A stretch of 64,000 nt of DNA from Spirosoma lacussanchae (GTDB taxonomy: Bacteria > Bacteroidota > Bacteroidia > Cytophagales > Spirosomataceae): contig NZ_SWJG01000001.1 in assembly GCF_005870035.1 (NCBI RefSeq), positions 731,639 through 795,638 on the forward strand, read 5' to 3'. The position numbers were made by a program, and so were the translations under genes. The notes beneath the pieces are model-generated. The model was not told the DNA's origin. It saw only the letters and a list, made by a program, of their open reading frames with translations, and searched no databases. How positions within the stretch are numbered: position 1 is the stretch's first letter; each line of letters opens with the position of its first letter. Shown in pieces: positions 1 to 11,331 of the stretch.

Positions 1-272
1 ATGCAGCCGACGGCCTCGCCCTCGACGATCAAAACCGCGTTGGCGTTGGGCAAAAACGTATTGGGCTGCTCGTATTCGATTATGTCTTTGAAGGTGTAGC
101 GCACAAGCTCCAGCTTGCCCAGGGCTGTTACCTCTTTCAGGACAATGCTTTGCGTAGCCTGATCGCCCCGGCGAAACCGGCTCAACGCGCTACTGCCGCG
201 AATCTGCTCCCAGACGGCGATCAGACCCGCTACCAACAGAACAAAAACAAACAGGCGAAGAATGGTTTTCAT
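1..272 (-). CDS. DUF4230 family protein, N-terminal part (cut by window edge)
   Basis: The start codon is at 272 and the reading frame runs off the left edge of the window, giving about 90 residues. The protein opens with a hydrophobic segment (residues 4-20, rich in L, V and F) that is probably a membrane anchor or uncleaved signal. A stretch containing ALGKLELVRYTFKDIIE follows, which I recognise as the start of a DUF4230 domain. The family has no established biochemical role; members are usually anchored and face the periplasm. It lies downstream of hemA on the same strand but is separated from it by a terminator-like hairpin, so it probably has its own promoter. Family assignment is by eye. 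Confidence 0.7.
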   Translation of the reverse strand, partial: MKTILRLFVFVLLVAGLIAVWEQIRGSSALSRFRRGDQATQSIVLKEVTALGKLELVRYTFKDIIEYEQPNTFLPNANAVLIVEGEAVGC

Positions 273-349
273 AGTGTAAAGCGGGTTAAGCGTATGCGTG
301 GGCTTGGCCTGATCGGTACGCTGTAGTGAGGGAAAGAGCACCTGGCTGG

Positions 350-392
350 CTCGAAAAAGGAAACTCCCAAACCGTTGCCGATCTGGGAGTTT
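350..392 (-). terminator. Intrinsic terminator of hemA
   Basis: A 9-bp inverted repeat (361-369 with 384-392, arms AAACTCCCA/TGGGAGTTT) surrounds a 14-nt loop. On the minus strand it is followed by a T-rich run (positions 360 to 352). It lies 19 bp past the hemA stop. Confidence 0.7.
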
Positions 393-411
393 AGGTAATG
401 GTACATATGGC

Positions 412-1704
412 TTACTGAAGCCGACTCGGCTCGTCGGCCGTATGATTTTCCAGATCGAACAAGTCGTTCAGCACGTCGATGAGGGTCTCGGCCTCACCGC
501 GTTTGCAGGCGGCTTTGAGCTGAAGTACCGGCAGCTTGATAATCTTCTGCATGATACCCCGGGTAATTTTTTCAACCTTCTCCGACTCGTCGGGCGTGAG
601 GTGCTTCAGGTGGCGGGCAATTTCGTCCTTGCGAATCTGCTCCAGGGCATTTTTCAGTTTGTTGATCGTTGGCGAAACGATCATTTCTTTCGACCAGTCG
701 CCGAATTCGGTTACGGCCTGATCAATGATGGCTTCTACTTTCGGGATGGCCGCCAGCCGCTGGTTCAGAGCCTCGTCGGCCCGGTTGCGGATGTGATCTA
801 TGTTATAAACCAGCACACCCGGAATCTGCTCAACAGCGGTATCGACGCTGCGGGGAACCGATAAATCGAGGAAGTATTTGTAGGTAAGCACCGTTACGCC
901 CTGCAGCAGCGTGGGCGTAATGAGCGGCTCGTCGCGCATGACGGACGAAATAATCACATCGGCCTGGCGAATCTCGTCGGTCAGGTTGGCGAAGTCGGCA
1001 ATGCGAAACCCGTACTGTTCGGCCAGCACTTCCGTTTTAGCCTGGGTGCGGTTGCAGAGCGTAATGTTCTTCACGTTCCGGTCGGCCAGGTTCCGGCAAA
1101 CGTCGGTACCGATTTCGCCCAGGCCGATAACGAGTACGTTGGGGTCCTGCCGGTCGCCTACCAGTTCGTCGATCAGTTCAACCGCTGCGTAGGATACTGA
1201 AGCGGCTCCATCGCGGAAGGCCGTTTCCTGCGCCACGCGCTTGTTGGTGAAGAAGATGGTATGCATCAGCCGGTGCAGGAAAGGGCCGGCCATGTCCAGA
1301 TCGGCCGACCACTGGTACGCCTGCTTCACCTGATTCGGAATCTGCATGTCGCCCACCACCTGCGAGTGGAGCCCTACGCATACCTCGAACAGATGCCGAA
1401 CGGCCTCCTCATGCCGGGCAAAAAACTGAAAATAAGGCAAATACTGATCTGTATCGGTCAGTCCTTTCTCAATCAGCAACAGCCTGACAATGTCGGCGTT
1501 CAGGTTCGCTCCGCCCTGCTCCGATGCGTAGTAAACCTCGGTGCGGTTGCAGGTTGAGATGATAAGCAGGTCTGACAAACCGAAGAAGTCGCGCAGCCGC
1601 AGCATGAGCCGCTTGGCTTCTTCTTCGCTGAGTGCAATTAATTCGCGCACATGAAGCGGTGCCGTTTTGTGCGATAAACTAATTGAGTTGAAAGTATCTA
1701 ACAT
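412..1704 (-). CDS. hemA: Glutamyl-tRNA reductase HemA
   Basis: HemA reduces glutamyl-tRNA(Glu) with NADPH to glutamate-1-semialdehyde, the first committed step of C5-pathway tetrapyrrole (heme) synthesis, in the cytosol. The N-terminal signature is clear: SLSHKTAPLHVRE at about 9-21, then STCNRTEVY with the nucleophilic Cys at residue 52. A Rossmann nucleotide-binding motif (VIGLGEIG) lies near residue 190, and a helical dimerisation domain with a late KLPVLQLKAAC segment ends the protein. At 430 residues it has the usual family length. It is transcribed alone, divergently from the histidine kinase at 1934, with its own promoter candidate and terminator. No other heme genes are in the window. 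Confidence 0.97.
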   Translation of the reverse strand: MLDTFNSISLSHKTAPLHVRELIALSEEEAKRLMLRLRDFFGLSDLLIISTCNRTEVYYASEQGGANLNADIVRLLLIEKGLTDTDQYLPYFQFFARHEEAVRHLFEVCVGLHSQVVGDMQIPNQVKQAYQWSADLDMAGPFLHRLMHTIFFTNKRVAQETAFRDGAASVSYAAVELIDELVGDRQDPNVLVIGLGEIGTDVCRNLADRNVKNITLCNRTQAKTEVLAEQYGFRIADFANLTDEIRQADVIISSVMRDEPLITPTLLQGVTVLTYKYFLDLSVPRSVDTAVEQIPGVLVYNIDHIRNRADEALNQRLAAIPKVEAIIDQAVTEFGDWSKEMIVSPTINKLKNALEQIRKDEIARHLKHLTPDESEKVEKITRGIMQKIIKLPVLQLKAACKRGEAETLIDVLNDLFDLENHTADEPSRLQ

Positions 1705-1740
1705 TGCCGAAAAAACACGCTATATGACCACGGGTCAACA

Positions 1741-1772
1741 CAAAATTACGACACAATCGCCGGACCTTGAAA
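1741..1772 (-). promoter_or_regulatory. Candidate hemA promoter
   Basis: On the minus strand, TAATTTTG (1741-1748) fits the Bacteroidota -7 consensus TAnnTTTG. TTTC (1769-1772), one base off the -33 TTTG, sits 20 bp upstream. The predicted start is about 30 bp ahead of the hemA ATG. Confidence 0.4.
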
Positions 1773-1933
1773 CAGCTTTCGTAATCGGTTTATTTATTTA
1801 GAATGTGTCCAGATAAGTAGGCCAACTTCTTTCTTGAGTCCTATTTAAATAGAAACAGAACCGGCCCGGCAGACGTTCTCTTTTGTACCATCATTTGCAA
1901 TTTTTCGTTTAGTCGAAGGGGAATTCATTATCC

Positions 1934-3127
1934 ATGCTCAAGTCATTCGATATATATAATCAGAATAATATTCTGAAGATTATTGTAGCGCTGAACCTGC
2001 TACTGGTTGGAACGGGCTCGCTGCTGTACACGAACCGGCTAATTACCCGGCTCGAAGCCCGCGAGGAACAGTACGTTCAGCTCTACGCCAAAAGTATCGG
2101 TTACCTGTTTGGCAGCAGCCAGGCCAACGCGGGTGATCTGACATTCGTGACCGACGAAATCCTGAAAGCGAACAAAACAATTCCGGCCATTTACGTCGAT
2201 CCGGAAGGCCAGCTGGGCGGGGCGCTCAATGTTGACATACCGGAAGAGTACAATGCCGAGCAACGCGAAAAACTACTTCGTCAGCGGATTGTCGAGATGC
2301 GGGATCGGCACCCGCCCCTGGTAGTTGATCTGGGTAATAATGAGCGGGGGCTGGTCTATTACGCAAACTCGAGCCTGCTGCGGCAACTGACCTATTTCCC
2401 GTACGCGCTGCTGGCCATACTGACGGCCCTGGGGGTACTGGCTTACCTGTCGTTTAGTGCGTCGCGCCGGGCGGAGCAGAACCGGGTCTGGGTGGGGCTG
2501 GCGAAGGAAACCGCTCACCAGCTGGGTACGCCCATGTCGTCGCTGATGGCCTGGGTAGAGTATATGCGTTCCGATCCGGACCAGTACGACGGATCGATAA
2601 CCGACGAGATCGAGAAAGATGTACGTCGGCTCGAAACCATAACGGCCCGTTTTTCCAGCATTGGGTCGGTGCCGACGCTGAAGGAAGAAAACCTGAACGA
2701 GGTAGTTCGTCAGTTTACCGATTACCTCTCGAAACGCATCTCAACGAAGGTAAAAATGAGCGTGGCCAGCCAGCTGCCGGCCGGACAGACCGTTAAAATC
2801 AACCGACTTCTGTTTGAGTGGGTCATCGAGAATATCTGCAAAAACGCCGTCGATGCCATGAAAGGCACCGGGGAACTGCGGCTCACGATGCAGACATTAC
2901 CCAACCGAAGCGTAGCCATCGACATTGCCGATACGGGCAAAGGCATTTCCAAGAAGAACATGCAGAAGGTGTTCAACCCCGGGTTCAGCACCAAGAAGCG
3001 CGGCTGGGGCCTCGGCCTGACGCTGGCCAAGCGCATCGTTGAAGAGTATCACAACGGACGCCTGTACGTAAAAAGCTCGGAGGTAGGCAAAGGAACGACC
3101 TTTCGTATTGTGCTGAATAACAGCTGA
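1934..3127 (+). CDS. Membrane sensor histidine kinase
   Basis: A 397-residue two-component sensor kinase. Two transmembrane segments (about 13-32 and 155-175) enclose a roughly 120-residue periplasmic sensor region. The H-box is KETAHQLGTP with His195 as the likely phosphorylated residue, and a conventional HATPase_c domain follows with N-box (ENICKNAVDAM), G1 (DTGKGIS) and G2 (GWGLGLTLAKR) motifs. The AHQLGTP form of the H-box is common in Bacteroidota kinases of this type. There is no adjacent response regulator. The nearest is the sigma-54 type regulator at 4848-5999, two genes away and on the other strand, so partnership is only possible. The stop abuts the stop of the convergent lipoprotein gene. 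Confidence 0.9.
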   Translation: MLKSFDIYNQNNILKIIVALNLLLVGTGSLLYTNRLITRLEAREEQYVQLYAKSIGYLFGSSQANAGDLTFVTDEILKANKTIPAIYVDPEGQLGGALNVDIPEEYNAEQREKLLRQRIVEMRDRHPPLVVDLGNNERGLVYYANSSLLRQLTYFPYALLAILTALGVLAYLSFSASRRAEQNRVWVGLAKETAHQLGTPMSSLMAWVEYMRSDPDQYDGSITDEIEKDVRRLETITARFSSIGSVPTLKEENLNEVVRQFTDYLSKRISTKVKMSVASQLPAGQTVKINRLLFEWVIENICKNAVDAMKGTGELRLTMQTLPNRSVAIDIADTGKGISKKNMQKVFNPGFSTKKRGWGLGLTLAKRIVEEYHNGRLYVKSSEVGKGTTFRIVLNNS

Positions 3128-3670
3128 TCATCTTGGGTACGGCAGCCAGACGGTATCCGTTTCGATGACATTACTCTCGTTGAGGTCGCGGTCGCGAATC
3201 TGAATCTGAAATTTGGTCGGGTAGATCTGGAAACTGGTCCCGTACTGGAATATCTGATCGAATTCAAGCGGCCCCTCAATGGCTCCGCTGGGTTTTCCTT
3301 TGGCCAGATCGGGGAAGTACAGGGTCCGGTTAACAGTCAGCGGCACTTCAACGTACTGGCGGTTAATGAGCCGGAACGTACGGATGCGGTAGTTGCCCCA
3401 GCCGCCGTTGGATGCATAGCGGGCCGAGTCTGGTTTCGAGATGGGAATATCGTTGCCCAGATTGCCGTCGCCATCCTTGAAATTAATGACCACGATGACC
3501 GAATCGCGTCGGGAGCGACCTACTCCCTGCCCGCCTGCTATGGAGTACCGATCCACGCGCTCGAACGATATCTCGGGAACATTAGAGTAGTTGGGTTCGG
3601 TAAAACAACTCGACAGAGTGAGGGCCAGGCCCAATACAAGGAGGTATGGTTGAATTTGTTGCCGCTGCAT
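3128..3670 (-). CDS. Conserved lipoprotein of unknown function
   Basis: I do not recognise a named family. Starting at the ATG at 3670 gives 180 residues with a signal peptide ending in a lipobox (LTLSSC, Cys at about residue 22), so it is probably an envelope lipoprotein. The frame stays open further upstream to 3724, but that longer form would bury the lipobox inside the protein. The mature part has a motif INFKDGDGNLGND near residue 65, resembling a short Ca-binding-like or beta-sandwich loop, and ends in IQIRDRDLNESNVIETDT. The gene abuts the kinase stop and its 5' end overlaps the divergent LuxE-like frame. Confidence 0.7.
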   Translation of the reverse strand: MQRQQIQPYLLVLGLALTLSSCFTEPNYSNVPEISFERVDRYSIAGGQGVGRSRRDSVIVVINFKDGDGNLGNDIPISKPDSARYASNGGWGNYRIRTFRLINRQYVEVPLTVNRTLYFPDLAKGKPSGAIEGPLEFDQIFQYGTSFQIYPTKFQIQIRDRDLNESNVIETDTVWLPYPR

Positions 3671-4788
3671 ACTGTTGTACTCGTTGTGCAATAAACGCTC
3701 TTGTTTTGTCTCTTTTATCAACACTTCCGGCCGATGTGGCTACCCGGCGCGCGAGGCTCAGGCAGCAGATCCTGACCGTAACCCCGGCATCATTTGAGTC
3801 GCTGGCGCTGGCCGTTTTTCGATACCAGGCCGAACATAACCCTATTTACCGGCAATATCTGCATTATCTGCACGTTCGGCCCGAGCAGATCTCCAGCCTG
3901 CGCGAGGTTCCCTTCATGCCGATCGGGTTTTTCAGGAACCATACCATTCTGACCGGCGTTGACCCCCGCCCCGAGCTGCTGGCCAACACGCTTACCTTTG
4001 CCAGCAGCGGCACGACCGGAGCCGCTACCAGCCGTCATTATGTACCCGATCCGGCGCTGTATGATGCCGTCAGTACCCGAATTTTCGAGCAGCTCTACGG
4101 ACCGCTCCAAAACGTCACTATTCTGGCGCTGTTACCCTCGTACCTTGAACGAAATAACTCGTCATTAGTGTACATGGTTCAGCGATTTATGGCGCAGGCT
4201 GACTCGGCGCAGAGTGGTTTTTTTCTAAATGATTTCGACGCCCTGTCTACCCGGTTGTATCAGCTGCTGCAACGCTCTGTGCATAAGACCCTGCTGATCG
4301 GCGTAACGTTCGGATTGCTCGACTGGGCCGAGTCGCGGACGGATGTTTCGCTGGCAGATTATCCGAATCTAATCCTGATGGAGACGGGGGGCATGAAAGG
4401 GCGCCGGAAGGAGCTGTTGCGCGAGGAAGTCCACGACATACTGACGAGCCGAACCGGGGTACCCATCGTTCACTCCGAATATGGCATGACCGAGCTACTG
4501 TCGCAGGCCTACTCGCTGGGGCAGGGGGTGTTTAGACCGAGCCCAACGCTGCGTGTGCTGCTGCGCGACATCAATGACCCCTTCACGATCTATCCGGCCG
4601 CATCTCCGGCCGGCCCTGGGGCGCGGCAGTCGGGCGGTATCAACGTTATCGATTTGGCCAACCTGGACTCCTGTTCGTTTCTGGAGACCCAGGACCTGGG
4701 CCAGTACGTCGGTGCAGATGGTCATTTCCGGGTAATTGGCCGGTTCGACAATTCTGACGTGCGGGGCTGTAATCTGATGGTTCTCTGA
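3646..4788 (+). CDS. LuxE/PaaK-like acyl-protein synthetase family protein
   Basis: The body resembles ANL-type adenylating enzymes of the LuxE branch. It has a nucleotide-binding motif (FASSGTTGAATSRHY, around residue 120), EYLE-like substrate-side segments and VHSEYGMTELLSQAY near residue 280. Members adenylate a carboxylic acid, often for transfer to a thiol. The substrate is unknown; no lux-type reductase is nearby. The start is uncertain. The ATG at 3646 gives 380 residues but overlaps the divergent lipoprotein start by 25 bp, and its first 20 residues look unlike the family. A TTG near 3706 would remove the overlap and begin just ahead of the conserved region. Confidence 0.75.
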   Translation: MVEFVAAAYCCTRCAINALVLSLLSTLPADVATRRARLRQQILTVTPASFESLALAVFRYQAEHNPIYRQYLHYLHVRPEQISSLREVPFMPIGFFRNHTILTGVDPRPELLANTLTFASSGTTGAATSRHYVPDPALYDAVSTRIFEQLYGPLQNVTILALLPSYLERNNSSLVYMVQRFMAQADSAQSGFFLNDFDALSTRLYQLLQRSVHKTLLIGVTFGLLDWAESRTDVSLADYPNLILMETGGMKGRRKELLREEVHDILTSRTGVPIVHSEYGMTELLSQAYSLGQGVFRPSPTLRVLLRDINDPFTIYPAASPAGPGARQSGGINVIDLANLDSCSFLETQDLGQYVGADGHFRVIGRFDNSDVRGCNLMVL

Positions 4789-4792
4789 CCAT

Positions 4793-4828
4793 AAAAAGAG
4801 CCAGGCAACTCCCGGGGGCGCCTGGCTC
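4793..4828 (-). terminator. Intrinsic terminator of the sigma-54-type regulator
   Basis: A perfect 9-bp inverted repeat (GAGCCAGGC at 4798-4806, GCCTGGCTC at 4820-4828) with a 13-nt loop. On the minus strand it is followed directly by five T residues (4797-4793). It lies between the convergent ends of the LuxE-like gene and the regulator gene and may serve both. Confidence 0.8.
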
Positions 4829-4847
4829 GATGTGTCGTTCGTCAGAT

Positions 4848-5999
4848 TTAAGCGTACAGCTTCACGTCGTCCAGCGTGATCTCATCGCCACACATGATAA
4901 TAAGGCGTTCGATGACGTTGCGCAGTTCCCGAACATTACCGGTCCAGGGCAGCGACTGCAGATAGGCCATACCGTCGGGTGTAAACTCTTTCGGCGTAGA
5001 GCCGTACTCGGTAGCGATGTCGTGCAGGAACTTGTCGGTCAGGAGCGGGATGTCCATACGTCGTTCGGCCAGGGGCGGAACGTGAATCACGATTACGCTG
5101 AGCCGGTGGAACAAGTCTTCGCGGAAGTTGCCGTTAACAATTTCCTGGCGCAGGTCTTTGTTGGTAGCCGCAATAACCCGCACGTTGACTTTGATCTCCT
5201 TGTCGCCACCGACGCGGGTAATTTTGTTTTCCTGCAACGCCCGCAGCACTTTGGCCTGGGCCGACAGGCTCATGTCGCCGATCTCGTCGAGGAAGAGCGT
5301 GCCGCCGTCGGCTTGTTCGAACTTACCGACGCGTTTGGCCGCAGCACCCGTGAAGGCGCCTTTTTCATGGCCGAAGAGTTCGCTCTCGATCAGCTCACTC
5401 GGAATGGCCGCGCAGTTTACCTCAACGAGCGGCATGGAAGCACGGCTGCCTTTTTCGTGAATCTGTTTGGCTACCATCTCTTTACCGGAACCGTTGGCCC
5501 CGGTAATAAGAACCCGGGCTTCGGTAGCAGCCACGCGGTTGATGGTATCCTTCACCTTACGGATTGGCTCCGACTCGCCTACAATCTCGTTGAGTTTGTA
5601 AATTCTCTTTTTCAGGGTTTTGGTTTCCTGAACCAGTTTGGACCGTTCGATGGCGTTACGGACCGTAATCAGCAGGCGGTTTAGATCGGGTGGTTTGGTG
5701 ATAAAATCGAACGCGCCACGTTTGGTTGCTTCTACCGCGTTCTCAACATTACCAAAGGCCGAAATCATTACAAACTGAGTGCTACGACTGGCTTCGTTGG
5801 CTTTCTGAAGGAGCTCAAGCCCGTTGAGCTTGGGCATTCGAATATCGCACAGAGCTACGTCGTAACTCGTTCGCATAATCATATCTAACCCTTCTTCACC
5901 ATCTTTCGCTTCGTCCACGTCATAACCTTCGTACTCTAAGATATCGCGCAGAGCCGCCCGAATTGGTTTTTCGTCGTCCACGATAATCAACTTGGCCAT
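4848..5999 (-). CDS. NtrC-type response regulator with receiver and AAA+ domains, no HTH
   Basis: A 383-residue regulator. The receiver domain (about 1-120) has VDDEKP and the phosphorylated Asp52 in ALCDIRMPK. A sigma-54-interacting AAA+ domain follows, with a Walker A-like GANGSGKE near residue 165, GAFTGA at about 213-218 (the sigma-54 contact loop) and the R-finger/sensor segment WTGNVRELRNVIERL near the end. The chain stops at EITLDDVKLYA, so the usual C-terminal Fis-type HTH is absent. It may bind DNA through a partner or activate from solution, as reported for some NtrC family members. Single gene with its own terminator and a weak promoter candidate. Confidence 0.92.
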   Translation of the reverse strand: MAKLIIVDDEKPIRAALRDILEYEGYDVDEAKDGEEGLDMIMRTSYDVALCDIRMPKLNGLELLQKANEASRSTQFVMISAFGNVENAVEATKRGAFDFITKPPDLNRLLITVRNAIERSKLVQETKTLKKRIYKLNEIVGESEPIRKVKDTINRVAATEARVLITGANGSGKEMVAKQIHEKGSRASMPLVEVNCAAIPSELIESELFGHEKGAFTGAAAKRVGKFEQADGGTLFLDEIGDMSLSAQAKVLRALQENKITRVGGDKEIKVNVRVIAATNKDLRQEIVNGNFREDLFHRLSVIVIHVPPLAERRMDIPLLTDKFLHDIATEYGSTPKEFTPDGMAYLQSLPWTGNVRELRNVIERLIIMCGDEITLDDVKLYA

Positions 6000-6038
6000 A
6001 CAATCAGGGTGGGTTTTTACTAAAGGGTTGGTCCTGGG

Positions 6039-6071
6039 CGAAAATAGAGGTTTTATACCACTAACCGCAAG
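6039..6071 (-). promoter_or_regulatory. Candidate promoter of the NtrC-type regulator
   Basis: On the minus strand TATTTTCG (6039-6046) matches seven of eight positions of TAnnTTTG. CTTG (6068-6071) lies 21 bp upstream. It is about 40 bp ahead of the start codon. Confidence 0.33.
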
Positions 6072-6127
6072 AACGTATCGCTAATTTTTAGCAGACTCTG
6101 TCAGAACAGCCATCCAGACAGGCTGGT

Positions 6128-9373
<3,246 letters not shown>

Positions 9374-9486
9374 TTACCAGAACAAGGGTACGCCAGTCAA
9401 CCCGTAAATAAACAGGCTACTGGTGGCTGATACCCAATAGCCGCAACCCTATATTCACTTAACCATTTTATTTCGTTTCACTACTT

Positions 9487-10437
9487 ATGAAACTACGTAG
9501 TCTGTTTCTGAGTGCCCTGTTTTTGCTCTGGGTGCTAACGGCCCAGGCGCAGTCGCGTCGGCGGTCGCAACTGACGGCCCCGCAGAACAACGGTCCGGTA
9601 CCGGTAGTGTCGGCACCGGAAGCTCACCTGCTCGAGAGTTTGCGGCTGAACAGTTCGTTGCTGAACCAGGCCGTCAAATACTCAATCTACCTGCCGCCCG
9701 ACTATTACGTTTCCAACCGGCGCTACCCGGTCGTTTATTTGCTCCACGGCTATACCGACAACGAAACGGGTTGGGTACAATTTGGTGAAGCCAATCGCAT
9801 CGTCGACGAAAAAATCAGGTCGGGCGAGCTGCCACCCATGATTATTGTCATGCCCGACGCGGGCGTAACGTGGTATATGAACGACTACCTGGGCAAGGTG
9901 CGCTACGAAGATATGTTTGTTCAGGAGTTTATTCCGCACATCGACTCCATGTACCGCACCCGGACCCAGCGCGAGTATCGGGCCGTTTCGGGCTTGTCGA
10001 TGGGCGGACATGGGTCGCTGCTGCTGGCCATGCATCATCCCGATCTGTTTGGCTCGTGTGCAGCTCTCAGCGCGGCTGTCTTTACCGAAGAAGGCATTGC
10101 CACTACGCCCGACGAGCAGTATGACCAGGTATTTGCGGCCCTGTTTAGCGGTCCGGTCAAAGGCGAAGAGCGGATCACGACCCATTTCAAACGCAACAGC
10201 CCACTTACCCTGGCCCGCTCGGCTCCCGAAAACGATCTGAAAAAAGTGCGCTGGTACATGGATTGTGGCGACGATGACTTTCTGAGTGCGGCCAACGCAC
10301 AACTCCATATCGAACTGCTCAAGCGCAAAATTCCGCACGAATACCGCGTCCGCGACGGAGCCCATACCTGGACCTACTGGCGAACCGGTTTGCCCGATGC
10401 TCTGTCGTTCATAGCGCGGAGTTTTCAGCGAGAATAA
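9487..10437 (+). CDS. Secreted esterase, alpha/beta hydrolase of the esterase D/feruloyl esterase type
   Basis: A 316-residue hydrolase with a signal peptide (1-22, cleavage after AQA). The fold signatures are YLLHGYTDNETGW (oxyanion loop) and the nucleophile elbow GLSMGGHGS with Ser171. The acid is probably in the DCGDDDFL segment, and the base His in GAHTWTYWR near residue 296. The family removes acyl groups from sugars and polysaccharides such as acetyl or feruloyl esters. The exact substrate is unknown. Divergent position next to the beta-galactosidase supports a role in glycan breakdown. Confidence 0.88.
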   Translation: MKLRSLFLSALFLLWVLTAQAQSRRRSQLTAPQNNGPVPVVSAPEAHLLESLRLNSSLLNQAVKYSIYLPPDYYVSNRRYPVVYLLHGYTDNETGWVQFGEANRIVDEKIRSGELPPMIIVMPDAGVTWYMNDYLGKVRYEDMFVQEFIPHIDSMYRTRTQREYRAVSGLSMGGHGSLLLAMHHPDLFGSCAALSAAVFTEEGIATTPDEQYDQVFAALFSGPVKGEERITTHFKRNSPLTLARSAPENDLKKVRWYMDCGDDDFLSAANAQLHIELLKRKIPHEYRVRDGAHTWTYWRTGLPDALSFIARSFQRE

Positions 10438-10457
10438 CCGAATGGAGTTGTACACCG

Positions 10458-10485
10458 AAAAGGCCTTTCCTGAAGGCCTTTTTTT
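10458..10485 (+). terminator. Intrinsic terminator between convergent esterase and DUF2911 genes
   Basis: Stem AAAAGGCCTT (10458-10467) pairs with AAGGCCTTTT (10473-10482) around a 5-nt loop, with T residues continuing to 10485 on the plus strand. The minus strand also has a T run after the hairpin, so it can act in both directions, including for the gene ending at 10492. Confidence 0.85.
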
Positions 10486-10491
10486 ATGGCC

Positions 10492-11019
10492 CTAGGGTTG
10501 GCGGATGGGCACGATCGCTTCGGTCTGATCCCAGGTCAGCAGCATATCGGCGCCGTTGCTGGCCGGTACAAAACTGATCAGAAACTGCTCCATCGGCGGG
10601 GTATGCGGGCGTGTGTTCACCTGCACGCGCATCACGTCCTGCTTTTGGTCGTAGTTGGTACCCCACTGCCCGGTTTCGCCATTGATGATAACCGTCCAGC
10701 CCTGTGGCGACGGAATGGTCCAGAGCGAGTAGTCGCCGGCCTTGAGCGACTGCCCCGCCAGAATAACGTCCTGCCCCAGGTGAATAACGGTTGCTTCGTT
10801 CGCGCCGGTGCGCCATACCTCACCGTAGGGAACCAGCCCGCCGAAGATTGGTCGGCCTTTGCGGGCGGGGCGGCAATAATCGACTTTCAGCGTGAAGCCG
10901 TTCTGATCGAACTGAGCGACGGCTTCGGGGCTGGCCGATTTGGTAAAGGTGCGCAGGGCAAAGAAGGCTACGAGCAGCACGGCCCCAATGATAGCCAGAA
11001 TAATCCCAATGCGTTTCAT
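10492..11019 (-). CDS. DUF2911 domain protein, membrane-anchored
   Basis: 175 residues. A single hydrophobic segment (about 4-24) anchors the protein or acts as an uncleaved signal. The rest is a DUF2911 domain, recognised from DYCRPARKGRPIFGGLVPYGEVWRTGAN and the later WTVIINGETGQWG (both read as separate blocks). Function is unknown; the domain is common in Bacteroidota and predicted to be a periplasmic beta-rich fold. The gene is single. The region upstream of it holds a long inverted repeat that belongs more probably to the end of uvrB. Confidence 0.88.
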   Translation of the reverse strand: MKRIGIILAIIGAVLLVAFFALRTFTKSASPEAVAQFDQNGFTLKVDYCRPARKGRPIFGGLVPYGEVWRTGANEATVIHLGQDVILAGQSLKAGDYSLWTIPSPQGWTVIINGETGQWGTNYDQKQDVMRVQVNTRPHTPPMEQFLISFVPASNGADMLLTWDQTEAIVPIRQP

Positions 11020-11183
11020 GATAGTTAGGGTGGTTTTTAACGGAATGCGCGCAAGTTAGTGGTAATCTTTAACTTGACATGATCATCCCGACTATGCCCT
11101 GCTGAGCTCTTGAAGTCGATACGACCGGTGGGGACCCCTGAAGTAGGCGAGACAGGCTGATCTGACGCCCCTTCTGTACATGA
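11020..11183. other. Intergenic stretch upstream of the DUF2911 gene
   Basis: No gene seen. Together with the inverted repeat at 11184-11255 it makes up most of the 312-bp gap between uvrB and the DUF2911 gene. I could not identify a confident promoter in it. Confidence 0.5.
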
Positions 11184-11255
11184 TTTTGTTACGCTGCCGC
11201 CGAAAGCGTCCGGGCTATAAATCTTATGGTTGCTTTCGGCGGCAGCATAACAAAA
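11184..11255 (-). repeat. 24-bp inverted repeat 3' of uvrB
   Basis: Arms 11184-11207 and 11232-11255 match at 23 of 24 positions around a 24-nt loop. Key part of the arm is GCTGCCGCCGAAAGC. In a minus-strand transcript the single mismatch becomes a G-U pair, so the stem is complete. It lies 77 bp beyond the uvrB stop. No T tract follows the stem on that strand, so it is not a classical intrinsic terminator. It could stabilise the mRNA end or be a Rho-type or processing signal. Confidence 0.75.
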
Positions 11256-11331
11256 AAATAAAACGATAATTCTGGCAGTGCGAAACGGTTATAGATAGTA
11301 ACTGCCGGTTCGTTCATGGCCGGTCAGGTCG

